Source: Niebla homalea | Lineage: Eukaryota > Ascomycota > Lecanoromycetes > Lecanorales > Ramalinaceae | NCBI GenBank assembly: GCA_019925105.1 | Contig: JAHGAU010000022.1 | Location: 806,001-870,000 of the forward strand | DNA: 64,000 nt | Direction: 5' to 3' | Part shown: positions 46,154 through 59,900 of the stretch, piece after piece | How positions within the stretch are numbered: position 1 is the first letter of the stretch | How the letters are laid out: each line of letters starts with the position of its first letter | Notes under the pieces: generated by a model | The model's input: only the letters and a program-made list of their open reading frames with translations | Database searches by the model: none | What the model was told of the DNA's origin: nothing | Made by a program: the position numbers and the translations under genes

Positions 46154-47090
46154 AAGATACCGTAAATAATGTAAATAGTAATTTAAAACCCGGAATAAGC
46201 CTTGTTTTACGTTAATAATAATTTACCGGATAAAAGTAAAAGATGATTGAAGTTATAAACATAATACTTATTAAAATTAAAAAAAAATAACATAATACTG
46301 AAAGTTATTATTCATTGCATAGAATAAAATTAAACGATATAAAAAATACTCGATATAAAAAAAGAAACGATATTAATTAAGCCGGTATTACTCATGATAA
46401 GAAATAACTAGTTATATATATTAAAAGAACGATTAATAACTTAAGAAATTTAATAATAAAAAAAAAGAAAACTATATATTAAAACAATATAAAAAATAAA
46501 ATAAAATAAAGAAGAAATAAAAATAATAAAAACTATTTATTTATTATAAAAAGTATAATCCTTAAAGTTAAGTAATATAATAGTTTCGTAACTTATTAAA
46601 GATTAGTAAGATGTAAATATAATACTTATTAAGTTTACTTAAAGTATATATATAAAATAATAAAGTATATATATAAAATAATAAACGAAATAACTTTAAG
46701 TTTATATTATAAGAAAATAAACATTATAAAGGATTAATTACCTTAAATAAACTTCTTAACGGGTGAAAAAATAATAAGAAAAGAGATTGATGTTTTAAAG
46801 TTGTATAAAAAACTATAAATATGAAGAAAGAATAAAGATATTACGTTAAACGATATTATTTTAAATCATTAAATATAACTTAAAATATTTTAAGTACTAT
46901 AAATATATAAACGTATAAAAACATAAATACAAAGGAATTATATAAAATCATAATAATAATCTTACTTTTATGTAAAGTAATATTAAGGTTCAAAATTAAG
47001 TTATATAAAGCTATTATTAAAAGGCTATTAAATAATAAAGAATAACAAGTTAAAAAACTATATAATAAGGAGTCAAGTTAAATATATACA
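46154..47090. other. AT-rich stretch, possibly 5' part of gypsy B
   Basis: Starts with the AAGAT duplication. It has a direct repeat of AAAGTATATATATAAAATAA at about 46640-46685 and Lys-rich decayed plus-strand frames. Position upstream of gypsy B pol suggests a Gag region, but no motif supports that. Confidence 0.35.
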
Positions 47091-47210
<120 letters not shown>

Positions 47211-47226
47211 TATAGAACGTATTCCT

Positions 47227-47371
47227 TATCCCTCGCTTTGCTCACATGGCAGCACTCACCTATTCATACTAGGTTCTTTATCGATACCCGAAATTCCCAT
47301 ACAAATTAAGGCTACTTATCGATATACTAACGCTAATAGGAAATGCTGCCATGTCAGCAAAGCGAGGGATA
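47227..47371. mobile_element. 145 bp TIR element (MITE)
   Basis: TATCCCTCGCTTTGCT at the left is inverted at the right end (AGCAAAGCGAGGGATA). The inverted arms extend to about 28 bp with one mismatch. The ends include TA, which may be the duplicated target. The interior is only about 90 bp, non-coding and free of RIP. It lies just after the AAAT repeat, inside or beside gypsy B. Confidence 0.85.
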
Positions 47372-49640
47372 CTTATTAAAAAAAGGTAAAACGGAATCGC
47401 GATTTATATTCAATTATTACTTTATATATAAAGTATTATCGGTATTTTATATAAAGTTAATAGAAAAAATATATAATTATTAAAAATTATATTATATAAA
47501 ACCTTCTTTTAAACGGAGATGAAACATATATATTAAATAATAAAAGTATATTCTAAAGATTAATATTATTTCGTTTTTAACGTATTAAGTATTAAGTAAT
47601 TAACTAATTATAATTAATAAAAATGCCTTAAAGAACCTATATATCCTTATTTATTTTTATTAAACGTATAAATATTATATTAAAAGTTATTTTTAAATTA
47701 GGCTTAAATTTATCTTTCCTTATTTTTAATATAAAATATAACTTTGTTAATCTAATTTTTACTTCAAGGATATCTTTAAAGTATATAAAATGTAAAAAGA
47801 ATAATTTATTTTCTTAAAAAATTATTTCTTTTTAAGAATTTAAGGATTAAAATTAAATTATTTTTTAATAAGTTTAAAATTAATATAATAAAGATTAAAG
47901 CCTTAAAAAAGACTATAGGATAAATAAAATATATATAAATTATGCTTAAATTACTTAATTAACTTATATTATAAAACGTAAGGAACATTAAAGGATTCTT
48001 AAATATAATTAATATTATAAGAAAATAAATTAAAGGATTTATAAAGATAACGCGTTTACTTACCCGTTTAATCGGAAATATAGAATAAAAGAAGAAAACT
48101 TGAAAAATATATTATTTTAACTTATATAAAATATAATAATAAAAATTAAAGCTTTATTTAAATAAGATCCAAAGATGCTAATATATATATAAACCGATAC
48201 TTTAAGTTACGGGGCTCAATATTATATTATTTAAATTTAAAACGGCTATATTATTCTACTTATTTATAACTTATATATAATAAATAAAACGGAGCGTATT
48301 TATAATATTCATAACTGAAAATTAATAATCATTATTACGTTTAAGGAAAAGTTCTTCTATATATTAAATATAAGAAAAGTATTAATTATATATATAGATT
48401 ATAAATTACTTATAGGGTTTATAAACATAGACTATTATGAAAGTACCTTAATAAAAAAAGTAAATAAATTAAGAAGGCTATATACTTAAACTAAATATAT
48501 TAAAGGAGAAATTAATAAAATAACGGATGACTTGCTAAGAGTATTATTTAATAATTTAGAAGTATTATTTAATAAGGTAATAAAGAAAACAGCCCTTAAG
48601 GTATAAAAGAATAAAAACAGTATAGTATACTTCTGAAAGAAAAATAAAAGGGGATATCGTATTATATTAAAAAAACTCTTTAAAAAAGTAAAAAAAAATA
48701 GAATCGACATTAACGATAATATATAAATCACGATACAACAGTTAAAAGGCTAACTATTTTTGGCCGTAAAGGGAAAGTCAGTAAAGAAAGGTATAAAAGG
48801 GAGGAAGAAAATAAATACGGAGGAATTATAATTGAAAAGGATAACCGATAGGAAGCCGGTACGGACATATAATACGAAACTGAACAATAATTACGTGATA
48901 AAATATATATAAATTAATAACGAGCTTACGGAATTATTAAAACTTAAGGAATTATTCTGCTATAAAGATAATAATTAATATATTAATATTATTAAATACC
49001 TTAAAATAAAAATGAAGCTAAAAAGGAAAGATATAATATAATAAGTTAAATTTAATAAGTAATTAACGAATTATAGATTAAAAACGTTTATTAATAAGTT
49101 ACATTATTAGTACGAAAAGTATTAAACCGTATATTTAATAAAAGAAAAGATAACGTAAATATATAAGGAAATTTATAATAACATAAACTACTTATTAAAA
49201 AAGCTAGGATATTTTTAGTAATAACCGGATATAATAAAAGACATTATAATATACGTATAAAGATATTTTATTTACGTAAAATAAGTATATAAAAGCCGTA
49301 TAATTTTGTTAAGTTTAATAGAAATAATTTTTTTAACCTATTTAAAATAGACTTTATCGGACTATTTAAATAAATATAAAGTAAGTTCCGCTATACATTT
49401 AATATACTAAATTATTTTTTACGGTTTATATAATTTTTCTATGTTAAGTTAATTAGAATAAAAAATACAATTATAATATTAAAAGAATATATAAAATACC
49501 ATTTAAAGTTAATTATAATATATATAAATACCGGAAAAGTATTTATAAATAAAAAAAATAGAAAGCTTTTTATATTTATATAATATTTAATTTATTCTAG
49601 TATTATACGCTATATATAAAATAATAAATATAATAAAGGA
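47372..49640 (+). pseudogene. Ty3/gypsy pol remnant (gypsy B)
   Basis: Plus-strand frame with RNase H and integrase. At about 48390-48442 it reads YIDYKLLIGFINIDYYEST, with RNase H features typical of gypsy, followed near 48500-48560 by YIKGEINKITDDLLR, the end of that domain. Integrase core starts at about 49330 with IDFIGLFK and continues through YILN- and FLRF-like segments to about 49625. RT should lie at about 47400-48150 but is heavily decayed. LINE L4 was inserted in the integrase core. The rest would lie beyond the nested insertions, outside the window. Many stops; inactive. Confidence 0.8.
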
Positions 49641-52600
49641 AATGATATAGCGACGAACAAAGGGACCCCCAGAGGTCCAAAAAGATACCTATGTATATAG
49701 CTTAAACGATAGTGAAACTAATGCCTTAATCACGATAAATATAAATAATATAATGGTTAAGAATAAGGGAATATACGGGTAAGTAACTTATATTAATAAG
49801 AATAACGGGAAATTATAAAAATAACGCGATAGTAACGTAATAAACGGTTATTAAATAAATAAAAGGATTATAATTAATAAAATATACGTAAAAAGACATA
49901 TAAAACGCGTAAAAAAGAATAAAAAAAAAGGGCGTTAAAAAGGTTAAAACGGTAACGGTAACGGAAGGAAATAATAATAAGCGTATATAAAATAAACATA
50001 AAATTAATAATATTAAAGATATATAAAATAAAGACGGAAATAATATAGATAATAAGTTTATGATTAATTAAAATAAGAAATAGAAGAAATAATATATTAA
50101 AAGTATAAAAAAATAAAAATAAAAAATAAAATAATAAAAACCTTAAACAGACTACTTATAACGGAATAAATGGTTATTACGTTAAAAACCTGGTTAATAT
50201 TATGAATAAAACTATAAGGAATAAAAGACTTTTATAAAAAGGCTAAAGTAGAATTAAAAGAATTAAGGTATTTAAAAGAAGTTTAAAAAACGATAATAAG
50301 GATATTAATAAAGGGTAAAAATAACTATTTAAAAAAACATATAAAGTAAAAACGCAATAATAAAAACTTAATAAATAAAAAAAACTTAAGTAATAAAAAC
50401 CACGACAAAAAATATATAATACTTTAAAAAAACGGTACGGATTAAAAAAATAACGGTATTAAAGAAAACGAGGTTAATAATAGTTTATTTATTAACCGAG
50501 GAAGAAAGAAATATTATTATAAAAGTAAACCCTTTATAACTTATAAAAGCATTGAAAGTAATAAGAGAATTATTAATAAACTAAATTATTATTATATATA
50601 AGTTATAAAGCGAAAATATTTTCCTTAATATAATATCTTTAAAAATAAAAGAAAACTTAAAAAAATCAAAAAACCAAAAACGTAAATGAATAAAAATAAA
50701 TTTAAGACAATAAAGGTATTAAAACAATTAATTATTATTATGGTAGATAAAATATATTTTATATATTTTATAAAAGTAAAAAAAGAAGCTTATCTTAAAG
50801 TATATAAAGAAAAAGAATATAATCTTTTATTCTAAATCAAAAAGTATTAATTATAAATTCCCTTTAATAATAAGAAAATTAAATACTTTAAGATCAATAA
50901 AAAAGTACTTTATGGTTCTATTCAGTATAATATTAATAAAAATATATAATAATATTTTAAAAAAAATTATCAAGGAAAGGTCCCTTAAATTAATTTAACC
51001 GTAAACTAAAACGGCGGATATTTATTAATATTTAAATGTTAAGGTTATAAATATATTATTATAAGATATTTTAATAATATAAAATATATACTATATATTA
51101 AAAGATATATTATATATAAATATATAGGTTCAATAAATAAGGGCTTTATTAAAAACGTAAATAAATACATAATATATAGGAAGGATAAATACTTAATATA
51201 GGACCCGAAATACCGGGTAAGGATTAAGGAAATTAAGCATAAAATAATTAAAATTTTTATTAAGATTTAACAATATAATTTACAAAAAATTAAGCCAATA
51301 ACTTAATTAAAAATAATCTTAAAATAGGAATAAAGTCAACCAAATAAGGACGGATAAAAGGTTATAATGAATAATATAAAAAAAAGAGGCTTATTATGAT
51401 ATTAACTTTTAAGTCTGGTTATTTTAGGGCGATAATAATAATTAAAAGGAAGCCAGGATAAACATCATTTAACTTTAATGAAAGGTTAATAACCTAAATA
51501 AAAGTTAATAGGAAACCTTAACGAGAATTAATATATAATATATTAATATATTTAAGAATAATATAATATAATATACAAAATAAAAGATTAAGGTAATATT
51601 GTTAGTAATTAAGTTTAGGCAAATAAAGGATATTAACATTACAATAATATAAGAATTATTATATAATCTATATATATATTTTTTTTATGAATTTAAGTAA
51701 AGAATTTTATCTAATATTTAAAAGAAACAAAATAACTTAAACGTTTTTCCTTATAAATAAAAGGCTAAACGTAAATAGTTAGAACGTTATTTATTAAAAT
51801 AAGGATTTACATATATTTTAAATTACGTAAGAAAAGAATATAGAAAATAATTTAAATATTTATAATATGTATAATCCGCCGTTAATTAATAAAGTAAAAT
51901 CCTTAAGGATACTGTTATTTAAAATTATGATATCCTTACTTAATAAACATATTATAGTAAGAAACTTAACCTTTATCATAAAATATAAAAAAAAAAAAAA
52001 ATTGTATAATTAATTACGTTAAGGTAAAGGAATTATTAATAATTTTTATAACGTTTAATTTTTCATTATTAATACCTTAAGGTATTACAACATAAAAAAT
52101 TAAGGATTTAAGATAATAGTTAACTTAACGTTCAAAATACGGAGGCGATTATAAATATAATAATAATATATCAACCTTAAAAAGATTTAAAATATAATTT
52201 AAATTATATATTAATATAAACAATTTTAAATTAATTAATTAATATAACGCTATTAACATTAATAAAATAAGCATAAAAAATAATTGAGGAAATTAAACTA
52301 TATATAAAGGCGGAAAAGTCGGTAACTTAATTGATTAAGCCTTCCCGTTTAAATAATAAAGATTAAATCGACTTTTTTTATAAAATAAACAATAAAAGTA
52401 TTAAATAAAATAATTAATATAATAATCTTTATAATAAAACCGTTTTAAACAGTTAAAACTTATTAAAATAAGGAATATATAGTAATAATTATAAAAATAA
52501 AAATATTTATTAAATAAACTATTAAATATAAAAATTAAAAAACGCTTATATAATTAAAAAAAAGCTTAAGAAAAGAAGGAAAGGATTATTAAGAATGTTA

Positions 52601-53053
52601 AATAAATATACTTCCGGTTAATCATTTACGATTTAACCGTTTTTTCCCGTAAAGTATGAAAATTAATAAAGTATAATAAGGAATAAAGTAAAAAGTTAAA
52701 ACTTACTCTTAAATTGCCGTTTTTAAAAAGGTCCAATAATATAATAATTAATACCTTTAACGGCAAAATTAAACCTATGAAAAAAACTTTTTTCCTTCTG
52801 TTATTAAACGTAAACTTAACGGATATTAAAAAAGCTATATATCTTAATCCGGTAATTATTAATAAAAGAATAATCCCGGAAATAATAATTAAAGTAATTA
52901 ATAGATTAAAGAAAAATAAAGTTTTAAAATTTAATAAAATTCCGAATAAATTCTTATTAATAATAATATTCTTTTTAAAGGGTTTTTACTTATTTATTTT
53001 AAGTTTATTTTAAAATCGGTTATTACTTTTATAAGTTTAAAAAAATTAAAACG
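49641..53053 (+). mobile_element. LINE copy L4, cut by gypsy C
   Basis: The ORF1 start is recognised (ATA for ATG at 49647-49649, then GCG ACG AAC AAA GGG). About 3.4 kb of the element is present: ORF1, endonuclease and the start of RT. It stops at 53053, where the LTR of gypsy C begins, so the 3' part and tail should lie beyond the right edge of the window. The 5' target-site duplication cannot be tested without that part. It was inserted in gypsy B integrase in the same orientation. Confidence 0.88.
52714..53013 (+). pseudogene. LINE L4 ORF2 fragment (RT start)
   Basis: An open stretch of 99 codons in the true ORF2 frame, not a shadow. NRLKKNKVLKFNKIPNKFL at about 52900-52955 is the RT finger motif, also seen in L1 at about 9067-9120. 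It follows the same LPFLK and FNGKIK segments as L1. The missing stops are chance, since few Trp or Gln codons occur in this part of the protein. Confidence 0.8.
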
Positions 53054-53361
53054 TGTTAGCAGCTAGCGCCATCTCTGCGCTGGCGCTATAGTGGTGCGCT
53101 ATACTGCTGCGCCAGGGTAGGCCGAAGGGGCTTAATAAAGGGCCTTAATAACGGCCTTGGTATAGGTTATTTGAGAGTCGTAGTTTAACCGGCGTAAAGC
53201 GGGGTAATTATTATCTTTATTTTAAGTAAAGGTTATGCCTTAATTCTTTCTAAGTTCTTTAAGAATTGATTTTAGAATTTATTTACTTATGAAAGTAAGA
53301 CTTAAGTACCCAAACCCTAACGTTACGTTTTCTATATTTACCTATATTAGTCCCGCTGATA
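53054..53361 (+). repeat. Probable 5' LTR of gypsy C
   Basis: About 308 bp starting TGTTAGCAGCTAGCGCC and ending near CCGCTGATA. It is GC-rich at first, with hairpin-forming GCGCCA/TGGCGC pairs. It interrupts L4 exactly at 53053/53054 and is followed by a decayed Gag. The second LTR is outside the window, so the right end is an estimate from the TG...CA rule. Confidence 0.6.
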
Positions 53362-55129
53362 TGCCGTTAATGGAGTTAATTTAATATTTTAGTTTTTCTT
53401 TTTCTTAAGGAAAAGGCCCGATACTATTATCGTAATAAATACTTAATTAACTTAATAAACCTTAAAATAGGAAAACGATATTAAGTTTTTTTATTAAGAA
53501 TCCTTTTATTATCATTAAGTAGATCGTGATAATAAAATACCGTTGTAATATTATAACTTAATAAACTTAACTTTTAAAACTGTAATTTAAAATTAATTGA
53601 CTTATAATTAAAAACGGTACTTATTAAAAGCGTATATCTAGCCATATTAACGTATAATATAAGGATTTATAGTTTAGGATTATTCCCTATATTAACCCTA
53701 TTATAAACCCTTATGCCAATAACGTAATAATAACGGCTTTTATTTTACCCCGTAAAAGTAAATCCTTTTATTGGGAAAAGCTTAAGTTATATTAAAATAA
53801 ATCTGAAAATAAGCATTAAATATAGTTTATTAACTTAAAAAAATAATTCATATTTTATTTTAAGTATTTCTTTATTGAAAAAAAAAGGTAATATTTTATT
53901 TAAAGTCCATCTTTTAAAAAATCTTTAACTTACCGGATGAAGAAATTAATAGAATAAATTATTAAGAGCTTAAGGATAAGCTCCTATATTTAATAATTAA
54001 TCTAAAAAATTACTGATTTTTTTATTATCATTAATTTAAGGATATTAAGTAATAATTTAATTAAAAGTAATATAATTCCCTAATATTATAAAAATCATAA
54101 AAGAAAACTTATTATTATTATTAAATAAGTTTATTACTTATATTTTCTTTAAAGTTTTTATTAAAGCTAAAAGTTAAAATTCTTATAATTAATAAAGTAT
54201 TAAAAACCTAAAACAATATCGTAATAGCGGTAATTATATAAAAGAATAACTTAAAGTATATTATCAATAATAATCAGAAAGTTAATAAGGGTAAACTTTT
54301 TAAAAATAGGGTATTTGAATTTAATTCTAACGGCTTAAAGTTAATATTTATTTTTATTAAAAATAATTCTCATAATTAAAAGCGTAAAATTATATTTAAA
54401 AATTTTAATACCGCCTTTAAAATAAATAAGGACGTTAAATATTATATATATTATGAAAAAGGTTATTATATATCCGATTTTTTTACCATTTTATAAAATA
54501 AGGTTTTAATAATAAATATAAAATCTTATAAAAAGCATAATATATTAAAAGATAATAAAACTTTAATAACGCTTTAAAGTCTGAATTAATATAAAGATAA
54601 TTGAAAGTATATTTAACTTTTATTATTAAGGGCTAAATAAGTTTTAAAAATAATCCTTAATTATTAAATATATTAATTAATATTAAATCTTAAATAAATT
54701 TAATTTTATAAGTATATATAGTTTAATAAGACTTATAGTTAAACCCCGCCGTTTTACCGTAAATGGTTTTTCTTAAGAAAAAGTAAATCTTTTATTATAA
54801 CGTTTATTAATTATAACATTATTTAATTAATAATTAAAAATAATAAAAACAATATAAAACGCATTTTATATTATTAATTAAAAAGGTTTAAATATAATCC
54901 TTAATTTATTAACTTTATATACCCTATAAATAACGATTGAGCCGGCGGCGGATAAATAACGTTTTAAAATTAATTCTTATAAATGATAGATTAATAATAT
55001 TAGTAACTTTAATCAAAGTCTAAAGGAGATTAATAAGGTCTTTATAGTTATTTATATTAATATAATAACGGAGCGCTTAAGCGACTTCATTAATTTTAGT
55101 TTTATGTTAATCTTAAAAAGTATTAATAT
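53362..55129 (+). pseudogene. Gypsy C Gag region
   Basis: Decayed plus-strand frames. Near 54443-54490 the sequence reads KYYIYYEKGYYISDFF, which fits a CCHC zinc knuckle with Cys to Tyr and His to Tyr changes, the nucleic-acid-binding end of Gag. Protease should follow at about 54500-55110 but is not clear. No RT motif was found between here and the RNase H at 56190; the available length is short for protease plus RT, so an internal deletion is likely. L9 was inserted at 55130. Confidence 0.6.
55117..55129. repeat. Target-site duplication of L9, left copy
   Basis: AAAGTATTAATAT, exact partner of 55862-55874. Confidence 0.85.
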
Positions 55130-55861
55130 TGATTAATTGATTAATTGATTTATATATGAGTCTAGCTACTTTAAGCTAATTTCGGCGTTCTATAATGCTA
55201 GTGGTTAAGTTACGGTTATTTTAATATTTATATTTATTTTAAACTTATCGCTTTAATTTTAAAAAGGAAAAGGAAATTATAATTAATTAGTTTAACCTTA
55301 ACTTACCTTAAATATTAACCCGATTTAAATAAAAACTTCTCCTTTATAATTATTTACCTTAATATTATGATTAAGTCTTTATATTAACCTAATTAAGATT
55401 AATAATTACTTTAAATCCTTAATTTATTATTTCCGTTAAAAATCCTTTACTTTTTAACGTTATAATCCTTAATAAGGATTTAATAATAATATTAAGCTTA
55501 ATCGGGGGAAAGCGGTCCTAATAATATAACTTTACTTTTTTAATACTTAAACTTTACCTTAAATACTTTATTACGTAATTTTTTTAAATTAACCTTATTT
55601 AATCTTAACTTTAATTTTTTAACGTTAAATCCCCGTAACCCCTTTTTACCGGCCTTACGTGGCAACTAAGCTTATTTAGGGTTAATTATAGGTACCGGTA
55701 AATCATCGGATATTTATTATTATTTTATCTATATTAATTACGTAACTTACCGGATAGGGTTTAAGGGCTTTTAATGAAATCGTCCCCCACCCTTAAAATG
55801 TTCAATTATTCTGTAGTTTATCTTCTGCACTCAAAAATGCTATTCCGTTACGCTCGCCCCC
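55130..55861 (-). mobile_element. Short LINE-like element L9, 732 bp
   Basis: The minus-strand tail has CAATTAAT repeats (55130-55155), and the 3' end has AGCTAATTTCGGCG, related to the LINE family motif. A perfect 13 bp target-site duplication flanks it. It lacks RT. The 5' end (about 55770-55861) has normal composition and begins GGGGGCGAGCGTAACGG on the minus strand, while the rest is RIP-mutated. It is either a 5'-truncated LINE of a related family or a short element using LINE proteins. Confidence 0.75.
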
Positions 55862-56535
55862 AAAGTATTAATATAATATTACTTAAATGGAGCTCTTAAG
55901 GTTTATCGTTTCCATTAAAGGGATTTAAATGGACTAAAAGCGTATTTAAAATATTCGGGATTGGCCTATCCCGAAAACTTATTAGGAAGTATAAATCTTT
56001 TTAAGGTTTATAAATTTTTATCGTTATTTTATTTATAAATATTTAAGGATAATTAAGCCTTTAATTAATCTGCTTAAGGGCAATAGAGAAAAGAAAAAGG
56101 TTAACCCGTTAAAGTAGAATAATCTAATAAACACGGCGTTCCGCTAGCTTTATGAAATATTTATTTAACGCGTTATTATTCTGTTATTTTAATTTAAAAT
56201 AGAAAATGAAAATAAAGATTAATATATTTAATTTTACTATCGTAAGTATCTTATCTTAATAATTTAAAAAGGGTTATTAAAGCTTAATTTTATATATTAA
56301 TCCAAAAAAATAACCCTTATTAAATAAAATTATAAACTATATAATTAAGGACTCCTTATTATTATTACGGCGTTTAAGTAATAACGGTATTATTTAAGAA
56401 GGAACTTTAAAGTTATTTAAATATAAATCAATGATAATAGCCTTTAAAGGTTTATAAAATAATTAACGTTAAACTTATATTAAATTCAATAAGATTTAAA
56501 GCTTATAAATTATAACTTTAAAGTATTTTATTATT
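55862..56535 (+). pseudogene. Gypsy C RNase H segment
   Basis: After the L9 duplication the gypsy C frame continues. At about 56205-56290 it reads KMKIKINIFNFTIVSILS, the TDAS segment of gypsy RNase H with Asp to Asn and Glu to Lys, then IINYIIKDSLLLL as the following NYEIHDKE-type segment. L5 interrupts it at 56536; the site AAGTATTTTATTATT (56521-56535) is duplicated at 62307-62321. Confidence 0.75.
56521..56535. repeat. Target-site duplication of L5, left copy
   Basis: AAGTATTTTATTATT, exact partner of 62307-62321. The last bases overlap the start of the L5 tail, so the border is uncertain by 1-3 bases. Confidence 0.85.
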
Positions 56536-56999
56536 GATTGATTGATTGATTTATATTACGGATCTAGCTGAGTTAATTCCGGCGTTCTTTAATACTCGGC
56601 TATTTGGCCTTATTAATAACCGTAAAAACCCGATATCCATAACGTTAAGAATAAAAACCGGTGTCCACCCAGCCTTTATTTACGTTTTAAGGGTTAAAAG
56701 TATTTACGGCCGTTTAAAGAATAAGAATCTATTTATATACCTTTTTTAAGAAAACTTATAATATTACGATTAAACTTATTTAAGGGTTATCCTTAAACTT
56801 ATTGCTCTTCCGTTACTTTACGGGTTTATTTAATATTAAAATTTTAGAATTCCGATTATATTATTAAATATCCTTATTAATACGTATATTATTATTATTT
56901 TATTTATATAACTTTATTAACCGATATAATATCGCCTTTTATACTGCCCCGGTATTTATAGCCCCTTTAACCTTTTATTGGGTATAGTTTTTCCGCCGT

Positions 57000-59900
57000 T
57001 GCTTTTTACTCCCGGTTAACGGTAAGGTTTCTTAGTTAAATCCTTAATCACTTCCTTTATTTCCTTGGCTAAATTAAACTATAATAATAAGCCCGTAATT
57101 ATTATAAATTTAGCGGCCGCCTTAATACCCTTTTTATTAATAAGTATTTAACGATAATCGTTAATCTTTATCCTTTTAATTAATCTTAATTTAAGCTCCT
57201 TAAATAGTAAATAGGAAATTAATACGTATATAATATTTTATTTTTATTATTTATATTTATAATTAACGTTAATCCGGCTATTAATATATACGATAAAAAG
57301 GAAGTAAATTAAGCCGTTTTTATTTATCCGGAATTGGATTATTAATACGTTATCGTTTTTTTTTATAATCTTATAATGTTAAAGATACTTATTAATAACC
57401 TTATTATTATTTAACGTTAAGTATTATTATCCTTAAAGAATTAATTCTTTATATTTATATTAACGTTTTATTTACCTTTTTATAGTCTATAGGGTAATCG
57501 TTATTAATTTCGCCCTTACGGTTTTCTTCTTTTCCGTTGTTTTCGCTTTAAATAAGAATTTATATACTTTTATATTAATTTTTTAAACGTAAATTAGGTC
57601 AACCTTTTTTTTAATTTACTTTAATTTAACTTCCGTAGGGGGTAAGTACCGTTTTTCTACGCTTTCTTATTTAAGGCTTTTTATAGTTTTAACGAATACG
57701 TTTATTTCCTATTAACGTAATTAAATTTATACCTTTTTTAAGCCTTACTTAAATGATTATTTAATTTAAAACCAGCTTTATTAATAATATAAAAACCTTA
57801 GATTTTAATATTAAAACGGAAATCGTTTTATATACTTTATTTATTACTTTTAAATATCGGTTTTAGACCTTCTATAATTACCGGACGGGCTCTTTCCTAT
57901 ATTTAAGTATATTTTTAAGTACGTATTAAATAGTTATTACGTATATTATCGTAAACTTTATAACCGCCTAATAAATAATTTTAATTTTTTATAAGGTAGC
58001 TTTTTATATTAACGCCGTAAGGTAAATAAGGTTTTTTTCTTATAAAATTATTTTCTTCTAAACCTTTTTTATATAATCCTTCCAGTCTAGTTTCTTATCG
58101 ATTTATAAGTTAAATACCCTAATATTAACTTCCGGTTTTACCGTTTCATTATTTAAGTTTATTATAATTATTATATTGTATAGCTTTGGGCTTTTTATTA
58201 TATAAATAAGCTTATATTTATATAAGGCGAATTAAGCTTTATATATCTTTATTTATTATAAATAAACTTTATAAGTTTATTTTAATTTTAAATAGTTTAT
58301 ATAAATAAACGTATTATAAGTTAAAAGGTAAATATTATTAATAAAGTTTTTTACTTAAACTTTTTATTTTAATTTTATTAAGTTTTTAATAAACGGGCCG
58401 TTAAAGAATAAGAATAAAATTAAAGAAATAAATAACCCTTAAGGAATCCTTATTATTACGGGCTTTATTATATTTATTTTTTATCTTAGGCTAATTAACG
58501 TCGCTCGGTTACTTAAGAAATTCTTTATTTAATTTATAAAAAAAAATAAAACCTTTTTTTCCGTAAATTATATAATAACCTTTAATAATTTACTTTATCG
58601 AACGCCCTTATAATATTTAAGGAAAGAAGATTTACGATATACTTTTTCTTATAACCTTATATCGTATATACGCTATTAATTAAACCTTTAAAAGCCATTT
58701 TTATCGACCGTTTTTTTCTTGCTTTTATTTATTAATCGGAAAGTAATTTATATTTTTCTATATAATTACTTAGGATCTTTATAATTACCGTTTTTAAAGC
58801 CTTCCTTAATATATAAAAGAATACTATAGGTTTATATAATTTTATTTTTAAGTAATTTAACTTAATTAACTTCTTAAAAATAATCGTTTTAATTTCCTTA
58901 AATTTACGGGGGTAATATTTTATATTAAGGTAAACTTAAAATAAATAAGTGAAAACCTTTTTAAATAATAATATTATTATAGATAAAAACCTATTTAATA
59001 TGCCGTTAAGTCCGGGGGCCTTATCCTTCTTCGGTTTATTAATCGCTTTAATTATTATCTTTTAAGTTATTACCTTATTTATTATTATTAATTTAGGATA
59101 TATTATACCGTTAATATTTATTAGGTTAACTTCCGATAATAAAAGAAAAAATACCTTTTTAAAAGTTTTAATCTTACCATTAAAAGTATTCATTATTATA
59201 TTATTTAATCTTTTTAAGGGTAAAAACTTGGGGATAAATTTAGGTTTTTTATTCTGTTCTTTACCGTATTTTATTAACTTTTAAATATTATAAAAGGAAA
59301 CCACCGAGTTATATATTATAGCCCGGAAGTATATTTACTTAACTTTCCGGATAATTCTTTCTTTTTCTTTTTAAGCTTTTTTTAATTATTAAAACGTCTC
59401 TTGGTTTTTATACTTAATAGCTTACTTTATAAGCGTTTTTACCTTTATAATCGCCTTTATATATTTTTTATTTTAATAAGTTTTAACTCTTTAAGATAGC
59501 TTTATTATTAAGATTATAATATTAATTATTTTATTTAAAGTTTTTATTACCCGTTTTATAAAATGGTTAATCTATTCTTTATTATTAAATTAAGGACGTT
59601 CCGTTAATTAAGATATTATTTTTACCGTTTTTATTAATACCTTAGCTTTTTTAATCGTTTTTTACGCTTATTTAAATAATAAAAACGGAATCGTATTAAT
59701 AAATTAATTTAAAATTGTTTATATCGGGATATAATTTAAACCGTATTTTAAGTCCTTTTAAGGTCTATATATTATAATTAAGTTAATAATATTTTCTAAA
59801 TTAAATATTAAGTTAATTATAATCTTAAGTTTATAACTTTCTTATATAATAGTTTTTTTTAGTGTTAATAATATAAGGTTAAATTATATAATAATTATTA

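Noticed and set aside
48486..48731. Hydrophobic minus-strand open frame
   Set aside because: Antisense of gypsy B RNase H; Phe/Leu richness reflects AT-rich antisense codons.
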